This document shows, piece by piece, positions 8,494 to 17,762 of a DNA stretch of 64,000 bases (the stretch's first letter is position 1; each line of letters begins with the position of its first letter). The position numbers and the translations under genes are program-made. The notes beneath the pieces are model-generated. The model did no database searches and had not been told where the DNA came from. It worked only from the letters and a program-made list of their open reading frames with translations. The stretch comes from Hyphomonadaceae bacterium. Its GTDB lineage: Bacteria > Pseudomonadota > Alphaproteobacteria > Caulobacterales > Hyphomonadaceae. Location: positions 62,001-126,000 of the forward strand of contig JADKDU010000007.1 of the NCBI GenBank assembly GCA_016714495.1, given 5' to 3'.

Positions 8494-9576
8494 CTACGCC
8501 GCCTCCAAGACGAAACCCTTCCATGTGCGCATGTAATTGATGAAAGCCTCGCTGAGGCCTTCCTTGTGCAGGTAATCGGTTGAAACCGGCAGCGCCGCTG
8601 GCTTAAAATCGGGATCAGCTGCAATACGCCTCGGGAAATCGTGGTGAAGGATTGCAGACCGGCCGATCACAACGAAATCGAGTCCCGCCGCCAATGCGCG
8701 GCTGCAGGCCTCGCCTGTGGCGAGCTTGCCGGCAGCGCCAAGACGGACCTCGCCGCGATCGAGTTCAGTGAAGAACGACATCAGGCTTCGCCCCTGATGC
8801 GCCGGATCTTCCGGCTCCTTGAACGCATCCCACAGCGACATGTCGAGGTAGTCGATCCTGCCCTCGCGCATCAGCCGCTGCGCGAGGCTGGCGATTTCTT
8901 CCAACCTGAGCCCAAAGCGCTCGGGCGAGAGTCTGACGCCAAGGCTGAAGTCCGCGCCGCAGACGGCGCGCACGCCGTCGATGATTTCAAACAGCAGACG
9001 CGAACGGTTCTCCAACGAACCACCGTACTGATCCTCGCGCCGGTTGATTTCCGAACTGAGGAACTGACAAAGCAGATAACCGTGCGCGCCATGCAGCTCG
9101 ACGCCGTCAAAGCCCGCCTTTTCGCAACGGCGCGCGGCGGCGATGAAATCGCCGCGCGTGCGCTCGATCTCCGCCAGCGTCATGGCGCGGGCGTTGGTCT
9201 CGGAATGATCTGACGGGCAGATCGGCTGACGGCCGATCACGGAGAGGGGCGAGCGCAACCCGGCATGATGCAACTGCAATACAGCATGCGCGCCGTTGGC
9301 GCGGAGGGCGCCAGCAAGGCGGGTTAATCCCGCGATATGACAGTCGTCATGGGCGCCGAGCTGGCCCGGAAACCCCTGGCCGCCATCCTGGACCGAGGCG
9401 GCGCAGGTCATAGTCAGGCCGAAACCGCCCTCGGCCCGCATGGTAAGCCAGCGAAATTCTTCCTCACTGAGCGTCCCATCGGCATGGCTTTGCTGGTTGG
9501 TCAGGGGCGCAAGCATGAACCGGTTCTTCATCGCCGGACCACGTTTGAAGCTGAGGGGCTCGAACAAGGCGGACAT
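8494..9576 (-). CDS. NADH:flavin oxidoreductase, Old Yellow Enzyme family
   Basis: A 360-aa FMN-dependent (beta/alpha)8-barrel ene-reductase. Visible motifs: KNRFMLAPLTNQQS at the FMN site, ELHGAHGYLLCQFLS, and NRREDQYGGSLENR, the YGGS.ENR signature of the 2,4-dienoyl-CoA reductase/OYE group. Length fits single-domain OYE enzymes without the C-terminal Fe-S/FAD part. It would reduce activated C=C bonds using NAD(P)H in the cytoplasm; the natural substrate is unknown. It is convergent with the kinase gene (4 bp apart) and divergent from leuC. Confidence 0.93.
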   Translation of the reverse strand: MSALFEPLSFKRGPAMKNRFMLAPLTNQQSHADGTLSEEEFRWLTMRAEGGFGLTMTCAASVQDGGQGFPGQLGAHDDCHIAGLTRLAGALRANGAHAVLQLHHAGLRSPLSVIGRQPICPSDHSETNARAMTLAEIERTRGDFIAAARRCEKAGFDGVELHGAHGYLLCQFLSSEINRREDQYGGSLENRSRLLFEIIDGVRAVCGADFSLGVRLSPERFGLRLEEIASLAQRLMREGRIDYLDMSLWDAFKEPEDPAHQGRSLMSFFTELDRGEVRLGAAGKLATGEACSRALAAGLDFVVIGRSAILHHDFPRRIAADPDFKPAALPVSTDYLHKEGLSEAFINYMRTWKGFVLEAA

Positions 9577-9714
9577 GGGGGCGATCCTTCAGGCGAAGCG
9601 GCGGCACGGGTTTTCTAGCCTATTCACGCCTGCCATGGGCAAGCCTCTTTGTCGCCCTGCCGGCCATGACGCGCCCGCTTGCAGGCGAGCCTGCCCCCGC
9701 GCATATAGCCCAGC

Positions 9715-11118
9715 ATGAACGCGCCACGCACCCTCTATGACAAGATCTGGGACAGCCACGTTGTCGCCGCCGATAAAGCGTCGGGCGAGAGCCTTCTTTA
9801 TATCGACCTGCACCTGATCCACGAGGTAACAACCCCGCAGGCCTTTGCGGGTCTGCGCGCCAATGGCCGCAAGGTGCGCCGGCCCGACCTGACGCTGGCG
9901 GTCGCCGACCACAATACGCCGACCGAGGGCCAGGCGCTGGGCATGGCTGGCGTCAAGGATCCCGAGGCGCGCGAACAGTTGGAAACACTGGCGCGCAACG
10001 TTGCGGAGAACAACATCCAGTTCTTCCCGATGGGCGACATTCGCAACGGCATCGTCCATGTCGTCGGACCTGAACAGGGCCGCACCCAGCCGGGCCTCAC
10101 TATTGTCTGCGGCGACAGCCACACATCGACGCACGGCGCCTTCGGCGCGCTGGCGCACGGCATCGGCACGTCTGAAGTGGAGCACGTGCTCGCCACGCAG
10201 ACCCTGCGCACACGCAAGATGAAGAACATGGCCGTCCGCGTCGAAGGCGAATTCCGCCCCGGCGTCGGCGCGAAAGATCTCGCCCTTCACCTCATCGCCA
10301 TGATCGGCACCAATGGCGGCGCAGGCCACGTCATCGAATACATGGGCTCGGCGATCCGCTGCATGTCGATGGAGGGGCGCATGACGCTGTGCAACCTCTC
10401 CATCGAAGGCGGCGCACGCGCCGGCCTCGTCGCCCCCGATGAAACCACCTTCGCTTACATCAACGGCCGCCCCGCAGCGCCGAAGGGCGGACAATGGGAA
10501 ACCGCAATCCAGCACTGGAAGACGCTGCATTCGGATGAAGGCGCACAGTGGGACGACGTCATCGACATCGCCGCCGCAGACGTCGCGCCCACCATCACAT
10601 GGGGCACCAGCCCCGAGCAGGCTGCGCCGATAACGGCCAATGCGCCCATCCCCGCGCAGATCTCTGACAGCGTGAAACGCGACGCCGCCGAGCGCGCGCT
10701 GGCCTATATGGGCCTTGAGCCCGGGCAAAAACTCGAAGGCCTGAAGATCGACCGCGTCTTCATCGGCTCGTGCACCAACTCGCGCATCGAAGATCTCCGC
10801 GCCGCCGCTGAAGTCGCCAAGGGCAAGCATGTCGCCGCCGGCGTGCGCGCGATGGTGGTGCCCGGCTCTGGCCTCATCCGCGCCCAGGCGGAAGAGGAAG
10901 GCCTCGACAAGGTATTCCTCGACGCAGGCTTCGAATGGCGCGAGCCCGGCTGCTCGATGTGCCTCGGCATGAACCCGGACATTCTCAAGCCCGGCGAACG
11001 CTGCGCCTCCACCTCGAACCGCAATTTCGAAGGCCGTCAGGGTCGCGGCGGACGCACGCACTTGATGAGCCCGGCGCTCGCAGCCAAGGCCGCGCTCGCC
11101 GGAGTGATCACAGGCTAA
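9715..11118 (+). CDS. leuC: 3-isopropylmalate dehydratase large subunit LeuC
   Basis: The aconitase-type large subunit that, with LeuD, isomerises 2- to 3-isopropylmalate in leucine synthesis. It has 467 aa, the standard length. The [4Fe-4S] ligands are Cys353 in GSCTNSRIEDLR and Cys413/Cys416 in GCSMCLG. The substrate-binding GDSHTSTHGAFG is also present. It starts MNAPRTLYDKIWDSHVV as in the family. No leuD or leuB follows within the window, so the leucine genes are split here. Confidence 0.97.
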   Translation: MNAPRTLYDKIWDSHVVAADKASGESLLYIDLHLIHEVTTPQAFAGLRANGRKVRRPDLTLAVADHNTPTEGQALGMAGVKDPEAREQLETLARNVAENNIQFFPMGDIRNGIVHVVGPEQGRTQPGLTIVCGDSHTSTHGAFGALAHGIGTSEVEHVLATQTLRTRKMKNMAVRVEGEFRPGVGAKDLALHLIAMIGTNGGAGHVIEYMGSAIRCMSMEGRMTLCNLSIEGGARAGLVAPDETTFAYINGRPAAPKGGQWETAIQHWKTLHSDEGAQWDDVIDIAAADVAPTITWGTSPEQAAPITANAPIPAQISDSVKRDAAERALAYMGLEPGQKLEGLKIDRVFIGSCTNSRIEDLRAAAEVAKGKHVAAGVRAMVVPGSGLIRAQAEEEGLDKVFLDAGFEWREPGCSMCLGMNPDILKPGERCASTSNRNFEGRQGRGGRTHLMSPALAAKAALAGVITG

Positions 11119-11269
11119 GTGTTTCAGCGTCAAAGATTAACGCCATACACTTTTGGCGCTCGCTTCATGTGCGCTGGCGCCTAAATCTTCAGCGCGTTGA
11201 ATTCACATGGTTTTCAGCAATCTACCGTAACGTCACCCTGCACTGCAAAAGCGGGCTCATGGTGGGACG

Positions 11270-12961
11270 ATGAAGGCCGGAGACATTGCGAGGCGCGTCA
11301 GTTTCGTGACGCCCGAAACGCTCGCTGGCGAAATCGCCGTGCGTTTCAAGAACGCGACAGACATCAACACCTTCCCCGTCGTGCGCGCCGGCAAACCTGT
11401 CGGCGTCATCACCCGTGATCGCCTGAACGAGATGCGCAAAGCAGGAGGACTGTGGGAGCGCAGGCCGGCGGCGCACTTCATGAACCCGGCGCCAATCGTG
11501 ATCTGCCAAGACCTGGCGCTGGCCGAAGTCAGCCTCGTGATCGCGCCGATGTCGCGCGAGTCGCTATTTGAAGGCATCGTCACGGTGGACGCGGACGGCG
11601 CCTATGCCGGTCTTGCGGGCGCATTTGAGCTGTTCCGCACGGCCATCGCCGTGGCGGAGGATCGCAATCGCGACCTCACCAGCCTCGCAGCACGGCTGGC
11701 GGCCGAGACCGAGAAGGCCAACGCCGCCTCGAGCGCCAAGTCCGACTTCCTCGCCACTATGAGCCATGAGATCCGCACCCCCCTGAACGGCGTGCTCGGC
11801 ATGGCGCAGGCGCTGGCGATGGATGCACTGAATCCAGACCAGCGCGAAAAACTGAACGTCATACTGAATTCTGGCGAGACGCTGACGGCGCTTCTGAACG
11901 ACATTCTCGATCTCTCCAAGATCGAAGCCGGCAAGATGGAAATCTCAGGCCTGGATTCGAACCTGCACGCGTCTCTGGAGCGTGCCTGCGGCCTTTTCGA
12001 AACCGCCGCGCGCGACAAGGGCGTGCAGCTGTCGGTCGTGCGCGAAGGCGGCGGCCCGGACTGGCTGAGCTTCGACCGCGTGCGCGTTCACCAGTGCGTG
12101 ACGAACCTGATCTCCAACGCCGTGAAGTTCACCCAGGAAGGCCGTGTGGATGTGCGCTGGAGCGTGGGTGCGGCGCCCGCGGGCGCGCCTCACCGCGTCC
12201 GCGTCAGCGTCACGGACACCGGCATCGGCATGAGCGAAATGGCGCTGGCGCGCCTGTTCAACGCGTTCACGCAGGCCGACGGATCAACCACACGCCGCTT
12301 TGGCGGCACAGGCCTCGGCCTTGCCATCACGCGCAAGCTGGCGCGGCTGATGGCTGGCGACGTGCACGTCTCCAGCGCCGTCGGTCACGGCTCGACCTTC
12401 ACCCTGACTTTTGAGGCGCGCGCGGCGGAGAAGCAGGTCAGACCTGTCCGCAAGGAAGCCGACATATCGGAAACATACCGGTCTGAGGGGGCTGTGCGTA
12501 TCCTTGTGGTGGATGACAATGCGACCAACAGGCAGGTGGCGAAGCTGTTCCTGGCGCGTATCCAATCGGAGATCGTTGAGGCCGAGAACGGCGCTGAAGC
12601 GCTGCTGCGCCTCGCTGAGCAATCATTCGACGTTGTCCTGCTCGACGTGCACATGCCCGTGATGGACGGCTGCGAAACCATCCGCCGCATCCGTGCGTCC
12701 GACCAGCCCTGGCGCGCCCTGCCCGTCATCGCGCTGACGGCCGATGCGATGGAAGGCGACCGCGAGCGCTTTGTCGCGATGGGCATGACCGACTATCTCG
12801 CCAAGCCGATCGACCGCCGCCTGCTGCTCAACAAGGTGCACGAGGCGACTGCGCGCGCCGCCGTGGAGCCACAACCAAGAGAGGCGCCGCACAGCTCGAG
12901 CCAGAACGACATCGACCTGTCGGATATCCTCGGCGCTATCGATGCAAGCGCGGCGGCCTGA
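11270..12961 (+). CDS. Hybrid sensor histidine kinase with N-terminal CBS-like region (copy 1)
   Basis: A 563-aa cytoplasmic hybrid kinase. Residues 1-125 resemble a CBS-type sensory module (VVRAGKPVGVITRDRL, then a second half containing MNPAPIVICQD). A coiled linker leads to the HisKA dimerisation domain with SHEIRTPLNG (His166). The HATPase domain carries NLISNAVKF, DTGIGMS and GGTGLGLAI. The receiver domain has the phosphoacceptor Asp459 in LLDVHMPVMDG and the AKPID lysine motif. No transmembrane segment is seen, so it should sense an internal signal such as a nucleotide. It is followed by a paralogue and shares a 145-bp identical tract with it. Confidence 0.93.
   Translation: MKAGDIARRVSFVTPETLAGEIAVRFKNATDINTFPVVRAGKPVGVITRDRLNEMRKAGGLWERRPAAHFMNPAPIVICQDLALAEVSLVIAPMSRESLFEGIVTVDADGAYAGLAGAFELFRTAIAVAEDRNRDLTSLAARLAAETEKANAASSAKSDFLATMSHEIRTPLNGVLGMAQALAMDALNPDQREKLNVILNSGETLTALLNDILDLSKIEAGKMEISGLDSNLHASLERACGLFETAARDKGVQLSVVREGGGPDWLSFDRVRVHQCVTNLISNAVKFTQEGRVDVRWSVGAAPAGAPHRVRVSVTDTGIGMSEMALARLFNAFTQADGSTTRRFGGTGLGLAITRKLARLMAGDVHVSSAVGHGSTFTLTFEARAAEKQVRPVRKEADISETYRSEGAVRILVVDDNATNRQVAKLFLARIQSEIVEAENGAEALLRLAEQSFDVVLLDVHMPVMDGCETIRRIRASDQPWRALPVIALTADAMEGDRERFVAMGMTDYLAKPIDRRLLLNKVHEATARAAVEPQPREAPHSSSQNDIDLSDILGAIDASAAA
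12719..12863 (+). repeat. 145-bp identical tract, copy 1 (receiver domain end)
   Basis: Every base from 12719 to 12863 matches 14574-14718 by direct reading, although the surrounding kinase sequences differ at many codon positions. The tract covers the last third of the receiver domain, including the conserved Lys. Confidence 0.9.
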
Positions 12962-13085
12962 TCGCCGCCACCAAACCGTCGCAAAACATTCACGCGATAG
13001 GCTCGCGAAAAACCCCCGAAACGCCAGCGGATTTACGCGAACTTTAGCGCGCGCGCCTATCCACCCGGCATACGGTTTTCGGGGC

Positions 13086-14813
13086 GTGGAGCGGACATTG
13101 CTGGCGATCGAAATTGCGCGACAACCGGAGACAGTTGCGCCTTCAACCATGGGCGGCGTTGCGGTCGTCCGCTTCGAAGCTGATGACGACCTGCACATCA
13201 TCGCCGTGGTGGAGAATGATCGTCCCGTCGGGTTGGTGACGCGCCAGAAGCTGCTGCAGCATTTCTCGCACAAGTTCGGCCGGGAGCTGTGGGACCGGCG
13301 TCCGATTTCGCAGCTGATGAATGCGGACCCGCGCATCATCGCAGCCGGCACTTCAATGGAAGACATATGTCGCGAGATGGCCGGCATCTCGCCGCTGGCG
13401 CTGCTTGAGGGCGTCGTGTTCGTCGACGAGAACGGCTGCTATGCCGGCGTGGCAAGCGTGTTCGACCTATATCAGGCTTCAGTGAACGTCACCGCGACCA
13501 AGAACAAAGCGCTGATGGACGTCACAGGTCAGCTTGTCGCCGAGACGGAAAAGGCCAACAACGCTTCACGCGCCAAGACAGATTTCCTCGCAACCATGAG
13601 CCATGAAATCCGCACGCCATTGAACGGCATTCTCGGCATGGCGCAAGCATTGGCGCACGAAAAGCTTGCGCCTGAGCACGACGAAAAAATCCAGCTGATC
13701 ATCTCGTCGGGGGAAACGCTCACCACCCTGCTCAATGACGTTCTCGATCTCTCGAAAATCGAGGCGGGCCGGCTCGACATCTCGCCGGTCGATGCCGATC
13801 TGCGCGCAACCATCGAGCGCGCCCGCGGCCTGTTCGACACCATCGCCCTGGAAAAACATGTCGCCCTGACTGTCGGCGTCGATGCGTCCGTGCCGGCCCG
13901 GCTGAGTTATGATCCGGTGCGGATCCACCAATGCCTCACCAACCTGATTTCCAATGCGGTGAAATTCACACCCACCGGCAAGATCGAGATTGTCTGTTCC
14001 CTCGCCTCCTCGCACCCGGGCGGATCACATCGGGTGAGCGTGGAGGTGCGCGATACGGGCATCGGGATGTCGCCAGAGACAATGACAAACCTGTTCAGCG
14101 CATTCACCCAGGCCGATGGCTCGATCACACGCAAGTTCGGCGGCACCGGGCTCGGGCTCGCTATCACGCGCCGCCTTGCGCGCCTCATGAACGGCGACGT
14201 CACAGCGACCAGCATGGCGGGCGCAGGGTCGACATTCTCGCTCAGCTTCGAAGCGGGCTCCGCCGCCATGCAAATCGAACCGCCCAGGCGCCCCGCCGCC
14301 GGCGCGCAGCCCTTGCAAGGCGATGCGAAACCAACGCTAAATCGTCCACTGCGCGTGCTGCTGGTGGATGACAACGCAGTCAACAGGCAGGTCGTGCGCC
14401 TTTTCCTTGCAAGCCTCCACGCGGAGATTGTCGAGGCCGTCAACGGGGTGGAGGCGTTGGAGAAGCTCGAAATTGAATCGTTCGATCTGGTTCTGCTCGA
14501 CGTGCACATGCCCGTCATGGATGGCTGCGAAGTGATCGGACATATCCGCACCAGCCGACAGCCCTGGCGTGATCTGCCCGTCATCGCGCTGACGGCCGAT
14601 GCGATGGAAGGCGACCGCGAGCGCTTTGTCGCGATGGGCATGACCGACTATCTCGCCAAGCCGATCGACCGCCGCCTGCTGCTCAACAAGGTGCACGAGG
14701 CGACTGCGCGCGCCGCCGCGGAGGCACAGCCGGACGAAACGCTGCATGGGGCGTGTCTGAAGGATTTCGACGCGTCGGATATTCTTTTGGCTATCAACGT
14801 AAGCGCGGCATAG
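13086..14813 (+). CDS. Hybrid sensor histidine kinase with N-terminal CBS-like region (copy 2)
   Basis: Paralogue of the preceding gene with the same order: CBS-like region (IAVVENDRPVGLVTRQKLL, SQLMNADPRIIAAG), HisKA with SHEIRTPLNG (His173), HATPase (NLISNAVKF, DTGIGMS, GGTGLGLAI) and receiver (Asp472 in LLDVHMPVMDG). It is about 575 aa from GTG 13086, chosen because homology to copy 1 starts just after it. The frame is open further upstream, but those residues are not conserved. It is probably co-transcribed with copy 1 across a gap of about 120 bp. The two kinases may form heterodimers or share an output regulator; that is inference. Confidence 0.9.
   Translation: MERTLLAIEIARQPETVAPSTMGGVAVVRFEADDDLHIIAVVENDRPVGLVTRQKLLQHFSHKFGRELWDRRPISQLMNADPRIIAAGTSMEDICREMAGISPLALLEGVVFVDENGCYAGVASVFDLYQASVNVTATKNKALMDVTGQLVAETEKANNASRAKTDFLATMSHEIRTPLNGILGMAQALAHEKLAPEHDEKIQLIISSGETLTTLLNDVLDLSKIEAGRLDISPVDADLRATIERARGLFDTIALEKHVALTVGVDASVPARLSYDPVRIHQCLTNLISNAVKFTPTGKIEIVCSLASSHPGGSHRVSVEVRDTGIGMSPETMTNLFSAFTQADGSITRKFGGTGLGLAITRRLARLMNGDVTATSMAGAGSTFSLSFEAGSAAMQIEPPRRPAAGAQPLQGDAKPTLNRPLRVLLVDDNAVNRQVVRLFLASLHAEIVEAVNGVEALEKLEIESFDLVLLDVHMPVMDGCEVIGHIRTSRQPWRDLPVIALTADAMEGDRERFVAMGMTDYLAKPIDRRLLLNKVHEATARAAAEAQPDETLHGACLKDFDASDILLAINVSAA
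14574..14718 (+). repeat. 145-bp identical tract, copy 2 (receiver domain end)
   Basis: Partner of 12719-12863. Identity breaks at GAT/GCC on the left and at a C/T change on the right. This pattern suggests recent gene conversion between the two kinase genes. Confidence 0.9.
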
Positions 14814-14858
14814 CCGATCGCTTCGCAGCGCGCTAAGCTGGCGCGGGGAGGAGCGATC

Positions 14859-15296
14859 ATGAGCGACATTCAGCTTCCCATCACGGGCGGGTGCATTTGC
14901 AAGGCCATCAGGTATTCGGCGAGCGCGCCGCCTGTCGGCTCACGACAATGCTGGTGCCGTGACTGCCAATATTTCGGTTCAGGCTCGTCGACGGTGAACG
15001 TCATTTTCAACACCGCCGACGTGACGATCACTGGCGAGTTGCGGACCTTCGTGTCGCTCGCGGATTCCGGAAGCACGGTGACGCGCGGCTTCTGTCCGAC
15101 CTGCGGAACGCCGGTGACGAGCGCGTCGAGCGCGCGCCCGCATTTTCTGATCCTGCGCGCCGGCACGCTCGATCATACCGGGATCGCAACGCCTGCAATG
15201 AACATCTGGACCGATTCAGCGCCGCATTGGGCGCACCTTGATCCGGACGTCCCTTCAACGCCTGCGCAGCCGGCAGCGCTGCCTGCTTCACGTTAA
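14859..15296 (+). CDS. GFA (glutathione-dependent formaldehyde-activating) family protein
   Basis: A 145-aa zinc-binding protein of the GFA/CENP-V family. The ligand cysteines lie in GGCICKAIRY, QCWCRDCQYFG and FCPTCGTPV, the typical two-zinc beta-fold pattern. Family members bind glutathione adducts or are small enzymes of unknown role; the 'formaldehyde-activating' label is historical. A strong GGGGAGGAG ribosome-binding site precedes ATG 14859. Its relation to the kinases upstream is unclear. Confidence 0.88.
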   Translation: MSDIQLPITGGCICKAIRYSASAPPVGSRQCWCRDCQYFGSGSSTVNVIFNTADVTITGELRTFVSLADSGSTVTRGFCPTCGTPVTSASSARPHFLILRAGTLDHTGIATPAMNIWTDSAPHWAHLDPDVPSTPAQPAALPASR

Positions 15297-15404
15297 CACT
15301 TGGCGGAAGCGTCCGGCGACGATTGCACACGCAGGTTGAACCTGCCATGTTATCGCCCAAGTTCGAAGGCTTCTGCGGGGCACGGGGCGGCAGCCGGGAT
15401 TTCC

Positions 15405-16298
15405 ATGAAAAGACTGCTCTTGTCCCTCGTCCTGGTTGTCGCAGCTGGTGCGATTTTCCTGGGCCCACCGCTACGGGCGGCTTTCGCTGCAACCAACGTC
15501 GACATCGTGATCGGACGCGCGGAACTGCATCCGACCGCGCAGGCGCTGGCCTTCATGCTGAAGGCGCCGGAGGACGAAGCCCTCGCCGCCAAGAAAAAGA
15601 TGAAGTTGTGGGCGACCTACTACCACATGCCAACCGTGCGTCCGTCCTGGACCAGCGTGGCGGCGAAGCCCCTGCTGGGCAAGAACGGCAAGGCCGTCTC
15701 CCCACCCCTCTCGATCGAAGACTGGTGCGACGCAGCCATGCAGGGCTCGATCTGGGTCGACAACGGCAAGGATGATCCTGTCGCCTACATGTATATCGAC
15801 AGCGGCGGGCCTGAGCAGGTCGTGTGCGACCGCTATTTCGGCGAACTTTCCACGCGCATCAAATCGGCGACGCGCCGCGCGCGGTTCCAGCAGTTCCATC
15901 ATCCGCAGGCCTGCGACGTCCGCGTGATCCCGCTGATGGCGTTCCGCACGATCGCGGTGGACCGCGAGCGCATCAAGATGGGCACTGTGCTCTACATTCC
16001 GAAACTGCGCGGCGAAACGTTCTGGAATAATGGCGAGATCTTCGTTCATGACGGATATGTCATCGCCAGCGACACCGGCGGCGCAATCGAGAACAACCAC
16101 ATCGACATGTTCGTGGCTGACGCCAACGTGAAGCCGTTCCCGGATATCGTTCGCTCGAATCCGCGGCACACGTTCGAAGCCTATATTGTCGACAAGAACG
16201 ACCCTGCTGCGATTGCGCTGAACGGCGCGGGCGAGGAAATCTGCAAGGATTCCGACCGTCCGGGCCGCAAGCGCAAGAAGGCTGCTGGCGCGATCTGA
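15405..16298 (+). CDS. Secreted 3D-domain protein (MltA C-terminal-like), copy 1
   Basis: A 297-aa exported protein with signal peptide MKRLLLSLVLVVAAGAIFLG. The C-terminal half has the 3D (Asp-Asp-Asp) domain pattern found in MltA-type lytic transglycosylases and resuscitation proteins: FRTIAVDRERIKMGTVLYIP, then HDGYVIASDTGGAI with the catalytic-type Asp, then HIDMFVA. The N-terminal half has paired Cys residues (DWCDAAMQG, VVCDRYF, ACDVRVIPL) that could form disulfides. A role in peptidoglycan turnover is inferred. ATG 15405 is preferred because it starts the signal peptide. It is paralogous to the next gene. Confidence 0.85.
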   Translation: MKRLLLSLVLVVAAGAIFLGPPLRAAFAATNVDIVIGRAELHPTAQALAFMLKAPEDEALAAKKKMKLWATYYHMPTVRPSWTSVAAKPLLGKNGKAVSPPLSIEDWCDAAMQGSIWVDNGKDDPVAYMYIDSGGPEQVVCDRYFGELSTRIKSATRRARFQQFHHPQACDVRVIPLMAFRTIAVDRERIKMGTVLYIPKLRGETFWNNGEIFVHDGYVIASDTGGAIENNHIDMFVADANVKPFPDIVRSNPRHTFEAYIVDKNDPAAIALNGAGEEICKDSDRPGRKRKKAAGAI

Positions 16299-16467
16299 CG
16301 CATCGTAAGGCTTCAGTAACGCCTCGCGCGCTTTCGCTAGTGTCGTGGAAAAGCTGTCCGCCATTCTCGGACTGAAATCGGAGCCTATCTCCTCTAGGAG
16401 AAAGGCCGATCTGGCCGTGCCTGCGCTTCGTCCGCCGGGCCCGGCCGTGTCGGACGACGAACCGCCG

Positions 16468-17307
16468 ATGAAAGCTTTCACGTTCACGATCCTGTTCATG
16501 CTCGCCGCGTGCGCGACGGCGGCGGCGCCGGGCTTGCCTGCTGCTCCGGTCGCACCTCCACCGCTTGCGGCGGCGCTGAGCCCGGCTGAACGTGCGACGG
16601 GCTTTGTGCTGGACGAGCCGTCACCGCAGGCGATGGGCCCGAACCTCAAGCTGTGGGCCACGCATTATCACACGCCGATCGTGCAGGCCTCGCCGGAGAC
16701 AATCTCCGCCGCCTTCCCGCTGATCGGCCGCAAGGGCGACGCGATCTCGCCGCCGCTCTTGCAGCGCGACTGGTGTGAGGCGGCGCTGCAGGGGTCGGTG
16801 TCGATCCGGCAGGGCGCCAAAGCAACGGCCTATGTCTATGTCGACTCGGACGGGCCGGAGCAGACGAACTGCGACGAATTTCTAGGCTCGCTATCGGACG
16901 GTGTGAAGACTGCAACGCGGCGAGCGCGCTTCATGGCGGTGAGCCATCCGCTTGGCTGCGGCGTGCGCAACCTGCCGCTGATGCCGTTCCGCACGATTGC
17001 GGTGGACCCATCGGTGATCCCGCTCGAGAGCGTGATTTTCGTTCCGGAACTTCGCGGGCGTCATTTCAAGCTGAACGATCGCGAGCTCATCCATGACGGC
17101 TATCTGTTCGCCGGCGATCGTGGGGGCGCGATCAAGGGCAAGCATATCGACGTGTTCCTGATCGACGATCAGTACGCGCCGCTGGAAGAGCTGTTCGCGT
17201 CGACCGACAGCCGGACATTCGAGGCCCATGTCATCGACGACGATGATCCGATGGCGGCGGCCGTGAAGGCCAGCCAGTCGTCGAGCTGCGAGCCGATTGC
17301 GCCGTAA
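16468..17307 (+). CDS. 3D-domain lipoprotein (MltA C-terminal-like), copy 2
   Basis: A 279-aa paralogue of the previous protein with shared blocks LKLWATHYHTP, RDWCEAALQGS, GCGVRNLPLMPFRTIAVD and HDGYLFAGDRGGAI.GKHIDVF. Here the N-terminus MKAFTFTILFMLAACA is a lipoprotein signal (lipobox LAAC), so this copy is membrane-anchored while copy 1 is not. An in-frame GTG at 16345 would add 41 residues ahead of the signal and is judged less likely. The tandem pair suggests duplication followed by change of cellular location. Confidence 0.84.
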   Translation: MKAFTFTILFMLAACATAAAPGLPAAPVAPPPLAAALSPAERATGFVLDEPSPQAMGPNLKLWATHYHTPIVQASPETISAAFPLIGRKGDAISPPLLQRDWCEAALQGSVSIRQGAKATAYVYVDSDGPEQTNCDEFLGSLSDGVKTATRRARFMAVSHPLGCGVRNLPLMPFRTIAVDPSVIPLESVIFVPELRGRHFKLNDRELIHDGYLFAGDRGGAIKGKHIDVFLIDDQYAPLEELFASTDSRTFEAHVIDDDDPMAAAVKASQSSSCEPIAP

Positions 17308-17377
17308 ATTGCGCGCGGTGTGGACAGGCGCGCCCGGGTCACGGCAGATTGCGGCGAACTGAGCTGAGGAGGATGCC

Positions 17378-17542
17378 ATGAAACGACTTCTGTTTGTCTG
17401 CGCTGCGCTTACGGCCGCCGGATGCGGCCATGACTATGCGAAATCGGCCCCGCAGATTCCGGTTGGGCCGACGATCGCGGACAAACCTGCCCCGCAGGTT
17501 TCGAATCTTGCGACCGCAACGCCTGCACCGGTCTCTCCTTGA
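17378..17542 (+). CDS. Small lipoprotein, 54 aa
   Basis: Begins MKRLLFVCAALTAAGCG, a short lipoprotein signal with lipobox TAAGC, followed by a Pro/Ala-rich tail (QIPVGPTIADKPAPQV). A GAGGAGGA ribosome-binding site sits at 17365-17372. Such small lipoproteins (entericidin or LptM type) are often missed by annotation. LptM-like identity is possible but the sequence is too short to be sure. Confidence 0.7.
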   Translation: MKRLLFVCAALTAAGCGHDYAKSAPQIPVGPTIADKPAPQVSNLATATPAPVSP

Positions 17543-17608
17543 ACTCTCGGTAAACGGATGGCGGCGCTGGCCAGGGTCTGGCCGTAGCGAAAAGCTGAAT
17601 GCGATCAG

Positions 17609-17637
17609 GCGGCCCGGCCACAAGATGTCCGGGCCGC
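17609..17637 (+). terminator. GC-rich hairpin after small lipoprotein gene
   Basis: A perfect 9-bp stem GCGGCCCGG/CCGGGCCGC with an 11-nt loop. No T-run follows, so it is a weak or Rho-assisted terminator at best. Confidence 0.4.
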
Positions 17638-17762
17638 AATGATTCATGGCCCGGCGTGGTTATCGCGGGCTTTGCAATTGCGCGAAGGCGCGTGACCAAC
17701 CCTTAGTTCCACGGCGCAATAGTTTGCGTTGAAAGGGCGTCGGGGACGTTCCGGAAACCACA

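Noticed and set aside
9589..11133. A 514-codon open frame on the minus strand opposite leuC
   Set aside because: Antisense of a conserved gene with intact motifs. His/Arg/Ala-rich composition is typical of shadow frames.
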